Shown: positions 21,112-34,847, counted from the stretch's first letter. The stretch is DNA of 64,000 bases from Litoditis marina (GCA_964036275.1 OZ038436.1:9640147-9704146); one strand, 5' to 3'. Made by a program: numbers and translations. The notes: generated by a model not told the origin, from the letters alone.

Positions 21112-21891
21112 ATGATGGATCAGTTCTCTGAGAGCGGCGGCTACATAGCGGTGAAGCAAGGATCAGTAGAAGATCTTCGTGGGTCGATGGTGGTAGTGAT
21201 GGAGAATCAACGCTTGATTCAGGAAGCGATCGTCAGAATTGAGGCAGATATGCTGAAGGATCGACAGGACAGAAGAGGAGCATATACTCCTATGAAGGTA
21301 GTTGTACAATATCGCTAGTCATTAAACGTGAGATAATGTAGGAATTCTCAGTTTCTTTCTGGTTTGTGCGGGAGGATTGCTCGGAGGAGCAATGTGAAAG
21401 GTGATATAACCATGATTTATGGATATCCTGTGATGAAAAGTGAATAACCTTGTACTGTTAATATGTGTATCAAGAAAGTGAGTCAAGGTAGTGATGTGTA
21501 AAATGAGATTCTTCAGGCGAGGAGAGATGATGCGTTCACCCCTGAGAAGAGAAGGACTGGTCCACGCTCTACCGGGCAAGGTCCAACACCGGTGAAGAAG
21601 ATTCGACTCGAGGAGCCAGCCAAGAAATATCCATGTGTTTTCTGTGACCAGAATGATCATGGTTTTCCTGATCAATGCTTCCGAGTGAAGTCTTTGGCCG
21701 CGAGAGTGAAGATCGTCAAGGAAAAAGGACGTTGCCCGATCTGTCTGGCTCAACATAGCCAGGAGGTCAACTGCGTGAGTCGTCTCGGAACTCCACGGGT
21801 GTGTTTCCATTGCCAAGCCGTGGACAAGCACCATTCATCTCTCTGCCCTACGGACCGTCACAAGATAATGATGGTTGAACTCGAGGATTAA
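21112..21891 (+). CDS. Spliced ORF3: zinc-knuckle protein in the env position of the BEL element
   Basis: Exon 21112-21297 (62 codons) joins exon 21517-21891 by AAG|GTAGTT and TTCTTCAG|GCG; both are phase 0 and give 186 residues. An acceptor, TCGTTCAG (21101-21108), lies just before the ATG, so a subgenomic spliced mRNA is likely. The first exon is acidic and helical (GSVEDLRGSMVVVMENQ). The second has Cys/His clusters: CVFCDQNDHGFPDQC, CPICLAQHSQEVNC and CFHCQAVDKHHSSLC, three CCHC-like knuckles differing from those of Gag. No signal peptide or membrane segment, so it is not an envelope. An RNA-binding accessory protein is the simplest guess. It could also be a captured host gene. Confidence 0.6.
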
Positions 21892-22013
21892 TTGGTCGGT
21901 TGTTAGTCTGTTTCGTTTAGTTTTTTTCTTCTTATTGTTATTTTCTTCATATTGTTAGTCTCGCTAGCCATTGTATTGTATCTCGTATCCCTGTGAGTAA
22001 ATTGTAGGCTCCT

Positions 22014-22020
22014 GGGGGAG
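22014..22020 (+). other. Polypurine tract of the BEL element
   Basis: GGGGGAG directly precedes TGTCGCGTGG, the TG-starting end of the right LTR. Confidence 0.6.
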
Positions 22021-22600
22021 TGTCGCGTGGGAACACGCGATTCGTGATAAAATTGTGACGTGAGAAAAACTAAAAGGTTTACTTTGTAGTTTTTCCTGGT
22101 GAGCTGGGCGCACGCGTTTGGAGCCAATCCGAAAATGCGCCAAGCCCCTCTGTAAGTAGTTGGCGCCACTTTTGTGCTGCCAATTTGAGGCTTATCCTAA
22201 AATCCTGAGGATTTTATACCGTTTTTTTCTACTCTTCAACATCATGTGAATTTTACGGTTTTCCTCTAAGTTTCCATACTATGTGAGTGATTGTGAAGGA
22301 TGAATGGATAAGCTAGTGAGTCTAAAAGACAATTGTGAGTGATTCTCCCCCCCCCCCCCCCCCCGGTATTGAGAACTTGATTTGTTTCTCCTTTGACTAA
22401 TTGTAGTATGGTTGAGATTCGCTTCTTAGTTCTTCAAAGTCTAGTTTTGTCATCGCTTTACTAGGTTTAGATAGTCGTTGATAGGTTTCAAACATGTCAT
22501 ATCTACCTAAACGTGATCTCAATTCTAATACCTGTTAAATGACTGATCTCCCCCACTGTGTCTGTTTTGTTGTTGATTGTTATATGAAAGGGACATCAAA
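22021..22600 (+). repeat. Right LTR of the BEL element (3' end not resolved)
   Basis: Starts TGTCGCGTGGGAACACGCGA, itself a hairpin (TCGCGTG/CACGCGA). No left LTR is available for comparison, so the right boundary is open. A pure C run lies inside at 22347-22364 and may be an assembly weak point. Confidence 0.5.
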
Positions 22601-22779
22601 AGGCGTTCTGTTGTCTATGAAACGAAGAAATGTGTATTAAACTCGCATACAAAACAAGGGTCGTGTGTAAAATATGTTTATATCATAACTTCCGCTCAGG
22701 ATCACCAATATTACCACTGAACCACTGTTAGCACTTGTTATACGATGCATAGAGGTGATCCGAGTTGCGAAAAATATAC

Positions 22780-22785
22780 TTTATT
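22780..22785 (-). terminator. Poly(A) signal AATAAA of the receptor gene
   Basis: AATAAA on the minus strand, 11 nt after the stop codon at 22799-22797; the 3' UTR must be very short. Confidence 0.75.
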
Positions 22786-22796
22786 CATTATTATTA

Positions 22797-25700
22797 TTAT
22801 AGTGTATCAAGAACGTCCAGCATCTTTGAGTCACACTTGAGAATGTCAAAAAAGGTGATCATGACCAGCGAGTTGGTCAAAATGTTCACCTGCTCCTGGA
22901 AAAAATCGATAATGAGTTTACTACTAAATTAGCTTTTAAATACAACTTATCTGCATGAAAAGTTTTGTTACTTTTTTGTTTGTGTAAATACATATTCGTG
23001 AATCTCAACTGTTGCTCTTTGGTCGTTCTTAACTAAAGATATAGATTTGGAGTTTTTTTGGATAATTGGAAGAATACAGTTTAAGCAACAATTTGGAGAG
23101 TTTTCAGCAAAACGCCGAATACCGAGTTATACTCGAGAATTTGTAAATGTATTGTTAATTTGAGAATTCGATCAATGGTTGAACACCGGCAACATTGATG
23201 ATCTCTTTTACACTAAGGGCGCTACACTCAAGTGCGCAAAGTTCTGTGATGGCAATCTATCTGATTTACAGTCACTTTGAACTAAATTACATTAAAGCCG
23301 TCAATAAGACATGTTTTCTTTTGAGTTTTCTATAATACAGATACTTCACTATTGATACAATAATTTGGTATACTTTTCGAACGAAAAACTTTTTGGCAAA
23401 TTCATAAGAAAGGTGTGCAAAAAAGTTACGCTTATGTGCGAACACGTGAACATAAAAACGTGCAAACTAAGGAATCACGTAAAACGTGACAGTCACCTGT
23501 TAATGAAACACGTGTAAACGTACAATAATGTAGGTCATGGCGAGTACGATGTTGCCTATTCGTTCCCCGGGATCTTCCCCCCGTTCAAGACACAATCTAT
23601 GAAGGGCCAGAAGTATTCCGTTTCGCTGTTCCAAGCACACGTGACGACCCGTGGAACCGAGTTTGTAGAAACCTAAAAAGACACGTGAATAGAGAGAAAC
23701 GTTACGTGATTCACGTGATTACGCACGTGAAACGAGCTCAGTAAAACACGTGAATTGGGTGCCACATGAATAGAGCGTGAAACTAATCTGACATCGGAGA
23801 AGAGTGACGCCGGACATGATCGATGAGTTTTATTTTACGGGTCATTTTCCGAAGTTTAGCAGTTTAATGGGGTCCATTTTCGTTTTTATGAAACAGTTTT
23901 CACAAAACATATCTAGTTTATAGTTTCAAGTTTTCGAAACATTTTGAAAACCGAAATTTCTGCGTTCCTGAGCTGTCTCTCGCCTTTAGGACGATAACGA
24001 TATTGCAAAGTTAAGACTTTTTGAACAAATTTCTCAAAAATGTAAATAAAGACTTACTGAGCTGCCAGATAGTGAGAGCCTTGAGAAGACAAAATTCCTC
24101 GAAGGACACGTTGAGATCGATGAAGGGGAGGGCCATATTCTGCCATTGAATCAACTTTGTCGGCATCAGACTTCTGGAAAGGATGGGAGTTGTACTTTTA
24201 TCTTTGGATGTCAATTTTGTAGTTGAGTATATATGTTGTTAAAGTTAGTGTTGTAGTTTTACATGATAGTTTCGAGTTGTGGTTTGATGTTGTTGCTTAA
24301 CTTTGTAGTTCAATATGACAGTTAGGTGTTGCAATTTAAGCACGTTTTCGTTTTAACAAGTTAAAGTTGTAGTGGTAACTGTAGGTGTAAGTTATCTAAT
24401 CATCCGACTTCTGGAAAGAATGGGAATGTAGTTTGGTGTGACAGTTTCGAACTGTACTTTGATGTGCGGTTTCGAGTTGTACTTTGATCTTCCAATTTCA
24501 CTTCGTACTTTGATTTTCCAATTCTACTTTGGGTTGATTCGACAATTCAGAGTCATTGTTTGGTATGAAGTACAGAGTTACAGTTCGATCTTTCACAAAG
24601 AGTTGAGGTTTGATTTGAGTAGCTAGAGTTGTGTATAACAGTGTGGATAAAGGGTATCAGATTTTGCAAACTCAGATTTGCAGTTTGCTAAAATCACACT
24701 TTGTTTCTCTAATGCAACGGGTGCCGGGACGGAATAACTACGAAAATATAAAGAAAACGGATAAACAAAGAAAGAAAAGCCCTGTTTTGACTTGATCATG
24801 ACTAAGTTACAATTATTTGCCTAATATCGTTGGATAGAACGTTCCCATCTGGCAATCCTACACATTCGAGCTCTCAGTTCGTTATTACACACTATGTCAT
24901 GAATATTTGATCATATTTAAATATAGTTATTTTTATTGGTACTGTCGATAATGTATAATTATTCTTTATAATGTATAAAATATACCCACTTGTACTTGAT
25001 GAAGTCCTGTTTTGACTCGAACATGACTTCTGCTCCCTCTTCCATCCCGCTTATGGGAATGGGGTCCATGTTGATATATTCTCCATTGAAAAGAACCAAA
25101 ATCGACTCCTCAACCCCCAATCGAGAAGTGAAATACGCAGAGTTTATCATACAATCCACGGCGCACGAGAAACGGTACACTATATTCTGAAAAAATGATT
25201 TCTCAGACAAGTTGTGCTTGAAGAAGTTTTGATCTACTGCCAGCTATGTATCCGATTGAAAGATACACAATGTTCTGAAAACAAATTATGTGAGTTAGGG
25301 GAGATCAAAAGGTGGTCTTGTTCCATAGCTAAGTATTTCTATGGAATGTGCACCGTTCTTTCCAGTAACTTGTTAAAATATTTAAATTTCAAGTGCATAG
25401 TTTTCCTGATAAGGTCTCAGCAGTGTACATTCAGCATCAGCCACAGTGCTTCTATGAATGAGAGTGGTTTTTATGGAGAAAAAACTTATGAGTGATTGCC
25501 TACACCTTATATGTCTTACACCCTACACCCACCTTACACCCTACACCATCTATTAGATAAATGAATGGAGAACACACGATCAAACCGGATTGACGCTACC
25601 ATTATTAATACAGCGCGCGAAACACTGACGTGAGATGTTATCTCAGTTCAACCACAACTAAATCAAGGTGAAGCTTACTTTATTGCAAACTATATGTGAT

Positions 25701-28700
25701 GTTGTTTACACATTTGAACCACTTAAAACCTTCTTCTAAAACCGCTGAAAGCGCTTCCCACTAACTCGTACCACAGTTAAACTTCGTGTGTAGAGTTTTC
25801 ATGAGAAACTCTCATTTCATAATTTAAGCATTGGTAACGGGTTTTTAGAGAAGTTCTTATGAAGAACAAAAATTTAATATGAACAATTCGGCACACCTTT
25901 TCATCTTTTAGCTAATTGCAATGCAGATGCGACAATTATTCAAGACTGACGCTACCATTATGAATAGAGTGCGCGAAACATTGAAGTGAGATATTACCCT
26001 AGTCCAGCAACAACAAGATAAAGGTAGAGTTCAACGTGTTCTAAACTTTATGTAGTGCAATTTACACATTTCAACAATCATTTTCTTTCAGAACACTTAA
26101 AACCTGATCCTAAAACAGCTGAAAGCTCCACAGGCATGTTTCTCAAGTAGTTTTTTGTGAAGTTCTATTAATATCACTTATTTATTGTAATATTTGTATT
26201 AAATACGAACAATACAACAAACAAATATGGAAAACCAACCTTCTCGGGACCACTCAACTCCTCGAACTGTCCCAACGCTCGTGCATAGTCGTACAACATT
26301 ATGAAGTCTGCCCGATCGTACCCGATAAATGTACGAAAATTGAACGGTCGGAGATGGCTTCGCTCGTAGGGCTGCAAGAGACCATTATGATTTTTAATGA
26401 AGTTACTATTAAAACTAGTTTCAGTTAATACAGTTGATTCTAGCTGGTTTTCTCCTAAAAGACACAAAACAACATTCTTTTCAGAGAAAGCCTATACGAG
26501 GTATAGTTTATTCCACCCAATAATAACCCTCTACAGTGATATGATCGATTTTCCTGGTCGAAGTTTGATATGTTGCCACTAATGGATTTTCTTCAAATTT
26601 TCGAAGAGGCTTCTGCACCTTTACTACTACAAACTATCGAAGTTTGAAAGCAAAATAATGAATAGTTCATCATAAAAAGCCTCCCGAATATCTGACGGAT
26701 TACTGTAGAAGTACATCGACTGGTGAAACAGAGTAGTATGCTGCTCTCAATTGCGGTGTTTGTAGTTTGAACATGTTGCTTTTCTGTCAAAATTCATATA
26801 GACAAAAAATGAACGGTCGGAGGTCGCTCCGCTCGTAGGGCTGCAACCAACTAAACAGTTTTATATCAACGCAGAAACATTTGCGCCCAGTTTCTGCAAT
26901 TAGCCAGCCACAAAATGGTACAATATCAGCAACTTGTCGCCAAACAAAATTCTGCGTGTTTGAAACACAGTTTCAACTTATACGGACCGCATAACGTTTT
27001 CGCGTCTAGCTGGTTCATCTAAATCAATAGCTCGGAAAAGATACATGGAATCAGAAACTTTCAGAAAAACGAGAAACTTGAGCATGGAGTTGAAAACTCA
27101 GAAAAAGAAACAACCAAGTCGTAATAGGCACAATATAGTCCGTGTGACGGCGTGAAAACACGTGTGAAAACGTGATAAAACGTGTGAAAACGTGTAAACG
27201 AACTGACACACTCGCAATGGCTGTGAATGACGTCTCGCATCGGCGTGTCAGTGTACATCATTCGACGTCTGTCGTTGAGGGCTGCTTCCAGACGAACATA
27301 GTGGTCGATGACCCGGAAACCACTTTCGTCCGCGTCGGAGGCTGGAAGAGAGAAGTTTTTTCTCTTTTTCTGTCTTTCGCTTTCTCACTCTCTTTCTCTC
27401 TCTCTCTATCTTTCTCTCTCACTCTCACTCTCTCTATCTCTTTCTCTCTCTCTATCTCTCACCTTCTCTCCCTCTACTCTGTCTCCCCTCTCTCTCACTG
27501 TCTCTCTCTGTCTCTCTCTGTCTCTTTCTCTGTCTATCCCTCTATCTTTTTGTTCCTCCTACTGCTCTCTCATCGTCTTTTTCTTAGTTCATCTCTTTTT
27601 CTACGTTACTCCATCTCTAATTATCTTTTTACCCCTCTCTCTTGTCTGATATTCGTATTTCATCGACATAAATGATACTCGACATCAGTATATTTAAAGC
27701 GAATAAGCGTTTCACGCTCATTAGATAAAGGAGTTCTCTTTCTGTTTTTCGATACCTTCTTTTGTAGTTCAGTTAGAGAGACACCTACAAAGAGTTGAAA
27801 AATCAGGCAAATAGTTGTTACTAAATCCAGTATCTACTGAAAAATATGAAAAAAATTGTAGGACTTCCAATTTTAAACAAACAATACCTTTATTCTATAT
27901 AACAAAATTTTCTTCCCTCTCCAAAAGAGTCTCCTTTTTCTCTCTTTTTCTCTTTCTCTCTTTGCTCATTCTTTCTTTATCTCTATTTCTCCCCTCTCTC
28001 TCTCTCTCTCCTATTTATTTCGATTCTGACATAAAAACTCGACAGCTAACTCTACGGATGCAAGAGCGATCGAACCTTTCACTCATAATATAAGTAGAGC
28101 TTAGATTTCTAGAGTCGATATTTGTAGGTAAATTGGTGGAACATAATATTGGTGGAACATAAATTGGTGGAACATAACATAATATATATAATAGTTCAGA
28201 AATCTTTTCATTACATACGCACCGATATTAATACGGGTTGTTTGAAAGGAGACCGGAAATAGTTCAAATATGGGGTAAACAAACTTTCAGAACCAAGTCA
28301 AGTCTTCATTATGGAGTAAATTTTACCCTCTTTTCAATAGAATAGTACACAGGCAGAACGCGTTCATAAGCAGTTTATTAAGTATTGAATGAATTAGTGT
28401 CCGATCTCCAAGAGAATCTCTTCTTTCTCTTTTTCTGTTTCTCTTTCGCCCATACTTTATCTCTATTTCTCTCTCTTATTCTCGCTCCTTCATTCTATTC
28501 GATTCTGACATAAAATAAACTCGACAGCTTCCTCTACGGTTCTAAGAGCGATCAAACGTTTCACGCACAATATAAGAAGAGCTTAGATTTCTTGAGTCGA
28601 TAGTTCTCCTTTCTGGGTAATTTGAATCAACAATGGTTCAAAAATCTTTTCATTATGACCGAATCGATGTCATTCTCCTATTGGTACATTAAAAAGAGAC

Positions 28701-30858
28701 TGCAAATAGTCCAAATCCGGGGTATGAAATCACAACCAAGTCAAATCTTCATTATAAAGTCTTTTCAATAGAATAGTACACAAGCAAAACGCATTCATGA
28801 ACAAGTGATTACGTATTGTATAAACTCTTCTCTAATCTTCAAAAGAGTGTTGCCCTTTTTCCCTCTTTTACTGTGTCTCTTTCTCTTTTGCTCTATTCTC
28901 TCTCTGCTCCTTCTCTTTCCCTCTCTCTCTCTTATACCCTCTCTAAAACATTCCACAAAACAAAAAATCGACTCACAAGGCGGTCGCGGAATGGCGGTGA
29001 ACATCGGGGGCGATTCCGACGTGGACGGAATACAATTAATCGGCGTCGTCGGGTCGGAGCCCGAACTCCGCTCCCTCGCTTCACTTCGGTCCGTGGCACG
29101 ACGCTTTCGGCCGCCGCGCGGCTCTTCGCGACGGTCCTCGCGACGCGATTGAACCACTGAATTCAGAAAAATAATAATAATAAGTGTCATCGTGTTAGTT
29201 GTGGACAATATTGTAACTGAACTTTTTTTAAATTCTTCATCAATCATTAGGTAGTACATCCGATTCGAACTGAATATTACTTTTTCATCAATAGACTAGT
29301 ACTCAGAGCGACGCTAATAATTGGATAATTGAACTATATACTAGAAGTAAGTTGAATAGTCACGTAAAGTCAGAATTCTAATGAGAAATCGTGCACTTTT
29401 TCATTGCACGTTCCTGAGTTGTGCTGCGTTGAACATGTTTCACGCGATTGTACAATTGACTATACAGTATAGACAACTTTTCTCAGGTTCTCCGAAAATA
29501 ACACAAGTGTTCTAGATAACTGGATTGAAAGTTAGTTTTCCAAAGTTTTTCCAATTCGAAATAACATTCGTAGACATATAAACAAATGTCGAAGAGAATA
29601 CACACCTATTTTTAACTAGGTTCATTGAAATAGATTTCATTTGTTTTGTTTTGAATGAATGAAACTGTTTAAATCATTGTGGAGCTTGAACTACTATTAT
29701 ATAGTCCATATCAATTGTTCTACGATTCAACGCAATATTGAGCTTGTTTTGCTGTCAGAATAGTTGAGAACTACAAAAATAAAAGTAGAAAACCCACGTT
29801 CTCTTTTCATTCCGGCCCTGAGACATTTCAGAAAACGGCATTGTCTACAAATCATACGAAGCTCTGGAAAGTGTTCGATATAAATATTACCGATGAGTAG
29901 CGCGACACAACGATGTTTTGAAACAAACGTTCTCTTATATAGTGTGTGAAACGTTGAGGTGACTTGGCTTACATCCTTGGAATAAACACATAGTTCTTGA
30001 TATTGTTCGGCCATTCAAGAATATCGTAACCACAACCCATTGATTTATATATTGTGTGAGACGTAGAAGTGGGGCAGTGTTGGTCCTCTAGCAATATTCG
30101 CAGAAGAGTACTCCCAATTTACCGGATCTTTGTTCCGAAATTGTTTCAGTGAATGACAAGGAAACTTTTCAAAATCTAATCTCACCGTGGTGTATTCTGC
30201 AAATGGTCAGTCCGCCACTGACACACTCGTATACGATGTCCATCGAGACGGTTCGGCGGAAAAAAGCCGCGCACGCCTGAATTTGAGATTATGAAAAAAG
30301 AACTATTAAAATTGTATTGAACACAATAGTTTATCATACTATTATTTCAATAATATTGAGAACTGAGTCGAAGTCGAAATTTCAATAATATTGAGAGTCG
30401 TTTAAAGTGGCGACGTTTCAAATTTTTGTAACAAATTTCATTTTTCACGTGAATACCAGGTGAATCTGAAACGTTCAAACAAGCTACGAAATTTTGAACA
30501 TCTTCTTTCTCCTATCCATAGGTTTGCAGCTGAAAACATAAAGAGCGTTCTTTCGAGAGCTTTAGAACTGTCCTTAACGTTACGATCTTAAAATCTTAGT
30601 TAGTCTTCATAATAACAAGTTTATTATATTGAAAACACAAATTATCGAATCGATTGTTGATTGGTCTGCCAGCGTCCCATTCACGATTCACAGTCACACT
30701 GTGTAAGCAGACCAAACTACATCTCAGTTCATTCTAGAGTACAAACTGAGTACAAATTGGGTACAAGTTGAGTACAAATTGAGTACCTTGCATGATCTAC
30801 CTCCAAAGTGCAGTGTATTGGCGGTGGGCGATTCACACACCTCGCATACAGAGGACAT
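22797..30858 (-). CDS. Nuclear hormone receptor (nematode supplementary/HNF4-like type), 411 aa
   Basis: Ten exons: 30858-30787 (exon starts 30883), 30276-30186, 29863-29798, 29156-28977, 27341-27208, 26371-26240, 25186-24990, 24173-24058, 23672-23524, 22895-22797. Phases agree at every junction; total 1,236 nt with TAA. The DNA-binding domain is complete: zinc ligands C5, C8, C23, C26 and C42, C50, C60, C63; P-box CKACA followed by ACAAFFRRTV; CRQCRFLKCLRAGMKRE closes the second finger. Exon 4 is an Arg/Ser/Pro-rich hinge. Exons 5-10 form the ligand-binding domain (for example FEEFCLLKALTIWQL and NIVLAMTYII). It should be a ligand-regulated transcription factor in the nucleus. The start ATG lies 25 nt after a CTTTCCAG acceptor, fitting trans-splicing. 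Donors of exon 5 (GTCAGT) and exon 7 (GTGGGT) were chosen by phase. Orthology within this large family cannot be given. Confidence 0.93.
23443..23752. promoter_or_regulatory. Cluster of CACGTG motifs in the receptor gene
   Basis: About seven CACGTG sites occur in ~310 bp spanning exon 9 and both neighbouring introns (for example near 23443, 23509, 23636, 23682, 23712, 23724). CACGTG is the bHLH E-box; a regulatory role is inference. Confidence 0.35.
26810..26846 (-). pseudogene. Partial copy of receptor exon 6 with its acceptor
   Basis: 37 nt match 26341-26377 with three differences. The copy covers the acceptor (TTGCAG) and the first ~10 codons of exon 6, then diverges. It lies ~440 bp upstream in intron 5. 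Too short to act as an alternative exon. Confidence 0.75.
27350..28950. repeat. CT-rich tracts in diverged tandem intron repeats
   Basis: Introns 4 and 5 of the receptor flank this stretch. Blocks at about 27880-28130, 28360-28620 and 28790-28990 share order: a CTCC/CTTC-AAAGAG motif, a long CTTT/CTCT tract, GATTCTGACATAAAA, ACTCGACAGCT and AAGAGCGATC. Another tract is at 27350-27650. On the receptor's sense strand all are purine. Confidence 0.7.
29337..29471 (+). mobile_element. ~130-bp MITE family, copy 1 (receptor intron 3)
   Basis: Starts TATACTAGAAGTAAGTTGAA and ends CAGTATA; the ends are imperfect inverted repeats (TATACT...AGTCACGTGA type). An inner CGTGCA/TGCACG hairpin is shared by the family. 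A TA target duplication is likely, as in Tc1/mariner-derived MITEs. Confidence 0.7.
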
Positions 30859-30933
30859 GGGGAAAGCGGAGATCACGGGGTGTCTGGAAAGAATGAAGTT
30901 TATTAGGAACTTAAGTTTACATCAAGAAAATGG

Positions 30934-31113
<180 letters not shown>

Positions 31114-32627
31114 CAAGCCGGTTCACGTTCAAACTGATTCTATGTGAATTTGTCACTTAATTTTACGTTGAAATGTCTAAAATAGCGATATGTTAAATGG
31201 CTAGACTAGTGATATGTGTTCGGTTTTCCCATATATCTAATATGAGTGAAACGGTGGATGGAACTAAACAAAAAGTAATCTGCGCAGCGCTGCGCGCGAT
31301 ATTTAAAAATTCAAAGTCCAACTCCAAGTCAACCCAGTAGCCAATATTCCTGGGGAATACATTATAAGAACATTATAAGAAATATGTATTCAACAAAGAT
31401 GAGATAATCACAATCTCATAACAAACATTATCAGTTTTAAATTAGACTAAATTGTATCAGAAATTTGAAAAAAGGTTTTTATCAGAAGCCATTTTTGACC
31501 ATTTAAATTGTGTAACCTGTATACGGCATTATGGACATACGTACAATGATTTATTATTATTATTAATTCACTATTATTAAACTGAAAGATCGCGCAAAAT
31601 ATGTTTTTTGTTGCAAACACTTCGTTTCCCCCACATTAGTTTCCTGGGAGATCGCCAATTCTCAAAAGTTTGGCTTCTTTGTTCAATAAGGAATTGTATG
31701 AAAAATTATCTTTGTTGAAAACCGGCGCTTTGTTATTTTAAAGAAAGATGAAAAAGTACTAATGACTAGAATTCCCAAATTACAGTCAATAATCAGGCTT
31801 CTACGTTATAATTTAACAAATGTTTTTATTCAGGATAACTTTTACCGAGAAGCAATCCAAATGGCACATTATATTTGAAGAACAACTGAAAAATTGAAAT
31901 GATTTCAGAAACAATGATGTGTTTTATGAACAAGCTCAACAGTTATTTTGCAAAACAAGAGCTCAAAAAAGAATCCTAAAGGCCGACCAAAAAACATAAA
32001 GCATAAAACAAGGTAAATCATGGAGTTCACGTTTTAAAGTTTTTCAAAGTTAAGCACGTTACGTTGAAGTGAATGAAATTTGAATAAATGGATGTTCAAT
32101 TACGATTGAAACGCATACTCTTGAATGATTCTCACGCTATAATAAATCAGCTGTTTTTCGTCATTTTCCACTTTTACTGAGAAATAATTGAAGGAAAGTA
32201 CATTACCATTTCTCAATGACTAAGAGCCTACAACCTACACAAATATCTAAAAAAACGTGTCCAATTAAAATTGCATGTCACAATATTGGATAATTTTGAA
32301 ACATTCAATCAAGTTCTATATACATAGATAATTGTTATCCATTTAATCTAACTTTATCTAACTTTCATCTTTATTGCAACCGCAAACTAGTCTTGAACAA
32401 ACAACAACAATTGAGTTTGAACCATGTTACTTTAGCCCCTCCAACACCTTCTTGTAACTTAAAGTTTGCTTCTAACCTTTAATAATTACATTAATTAGTT
32501 AATTATAATGTAATTGGCAGACAGCTGGTGGGTATTGTGGGAAGAAAGATCACAGGACAGGTTTCAGGCAAGGACAGGTGATCAAATCAGACATTTAGGG
32601 GAATACAAGGTAATAAGGAGAGTAATT

Positions 32628-32888
<261 letters not shown>

Positions 32889-33349
32889 GATGGAGAGGAC
32901 TATTGACATACAAGGAAGAAATGAAAGAAAGGGGGGAAGAGAGATATAGAGAGAACGCAACATACGAGCAAGTGAGAAAAAAATCCAACTTAGGCCCGAT
33001 TTAAAACAAAGTTATCAAATCTCAATGTAATTAGAACACTCGATTAAGTATTACGGGGAAAGTTCAATATCTAATGAAAAGTAATTAATCGAGAAGGCCA
33101 GGTCACTGTTATAAAGTAGGTCAAATGTAACGTCAAGTTAAACGTGTAGGACACGTGAAAACCCGGTTTTTGAAAACGTTGTAGTGATAAACTAAACAGT
33201 TGCGTATAATCTTGGGCCACGTGAAAATCTCTGTAGGTTACTCTACTTAAAGTAGTCCAATTCAATATAACAAGATATTCACGTGGAGAACATGCAAAAG
33301 TAGATTCATAAGTATTGTTTTTTGTCAACCAGATTTTAGTATTACTATC

Positions 33350-33735
33350 ATCCAGAATTCTGGAGTGAATGAAATATTGTAATGATACAAAGTGACGTGG
33401 GGGATTGTAGTGAACAATTATTTAAAAACTATTCGAACAATATGAAGAGGGATTAAGAATACATTAGAAAAAATTAAGTTGAAAACTATTAGAATAGAAA
33501 AAGAGGGATGAAGAATACATACTCTAGTTATTCACTTTCTTTTTCTTCAAGTCTGTAGATTTCAGTTTTACTAACTATCATTTGAAATGTTATGGACGAA
33601 AGTTTGTAATGATACTAAAGTGACGTTAGGGTATGTAGTGATCACCATTAGAATATAAAAAAAAGAGGGATTAAGAACACATTAAGGATACAATAATTCT
33701 AGTTATTCATTTTCTCTTCAGTCAGGAGACAACAA
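33350..33735. repeat. Diverged ~200-bp tandem repeats
   Basis: Blocks share TTGTAATGATACAAAGTGAC-like starts (33377, 33606), AAGAGGGATTAAGAA (33446, 33665) and TCTAGTTATTCA-CTTTCT. Between 32960 and 34590 I see no exon. Three CACGTG motifs lie at 33150-33285. Confidence 0.55.
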
Positions 33736-34594
33736 AGGCTGGTACATTCACATGCATATTACCGCAATCAATACCTTCAAAGGAAGTCAAAAGATAAGGA
33801 ATCGTATACTCAAAATCCAAAAGATCGAAAAAGTGAATCATGAAAGTTAAGTGATGTTAATAAAATTTAGTAGTGTTAAGAAAATGAGAAAGTAAAATTG
33901 AAGATAGTGAAAAAAGAAAAAATTGTTTGGTTCATCGAAATGGGAAAAAAGATGTGGTCTACTTTCACGGTATGAAAAAATGTAGTGAAAACCTGATTGA
34001 AAACTTACTAACAGTCCTGATTTCAGAAAATAAATCGCAAGATATAAGGTATAAGGAATCGTGAACTGAAACTCAAAAGATTGACAACAAGTAAATCACA
34101 AAAGGTCAATGATGTGAATAACATTTAGAAGTGTAAAGTAATAGGGAATTATGCTGAAAGACAGTCTAAATATAATGTATAATAATATCGCATGTAAAGT
34201 GCTAAACTGCTTTGACAGTAGGTCCTCTGAATTGGTCACACCTTCCACGTGTACCGGTGTTTCACTAGTAAAACACAAAACCGAACCTTTCGGTTTCCAC
34301 AATCAGAGAACACTCTGAATTAATTTCTACAGAAATATATAAGAAAAGTGCCAACGAGTATGTAACTATATAATCGAAATTCGAAATCTTATAACTTGTA
34401 TGTAAGCGTTACAAAATCGAATGAAAGTGTCTTGAAGTTATAAAAATTAGAAGTAAGTCAAAAGATGTCAACCAAAGGAGCGCAGGAATACAATTGATCG
34501 TGGCGCGCAATCAAATTAAACGCGTTTGTCCCCCGTCATTCATGTACTTTGAACTCTGGGGCACAAGCTACAAAATGAGCTGAGGCTGGGAAGA

Positions 34595-34728
34595 TATACT
34601 AGAAGTAAATTGAATAGTCACGTAAAGTTAGTATTCTAATGAGAAAACGGGCACGTTGTCATTGCACGTTTCTGAGTTCTGCTGTGTTTAACATGTTTTA
34701 TGTGACTGTGCAATTGACTAACAGTATA
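34595..34728 (+). mobile_element. ~130-bp MITE family, copy 2
   Basis: Starts TATACTAGAAGTAAATTGAA, ends TAACAGTATA, with the central TTGTCATTGCACG segment. Intergenic between GA tracts. Confidence 0.75.
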
Positions 34729-34847
34729 ATTGGGAAAGAAAACCGTTAAAATTTTCAATTACATTTACACAACAAATTGAACAGCTTAGAGCACAAATTA
34801 TATTTCAGCAATACCAGAATATATATTTAGAATTTAACACAAGGGAA

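Larger units (their letters stand above)
14248..22700 (+). mobile_element. BEL/Pao LTR retrotransposon
   Basis: Order on the plus strand: ~930-nt leader, gag (15179-16786), pol by -1 frameshift (to 20979), spliced ORF3 (21112-21891), polypurine tract, right LTR from 22021. Domain order (aspartic protease, RT, RNase H, H2C2 zinc finger, DDE integrase, C-terminal DUF5641-like domain) and the YVDN RT box are diagnostic of BEL/Pao. All three frames are intact, so the copy may be recent. The left LTR is not in the sequenced part; the right LTR has no assignable end, so the limit at 22700 is approximate. Confidence 0.9.
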
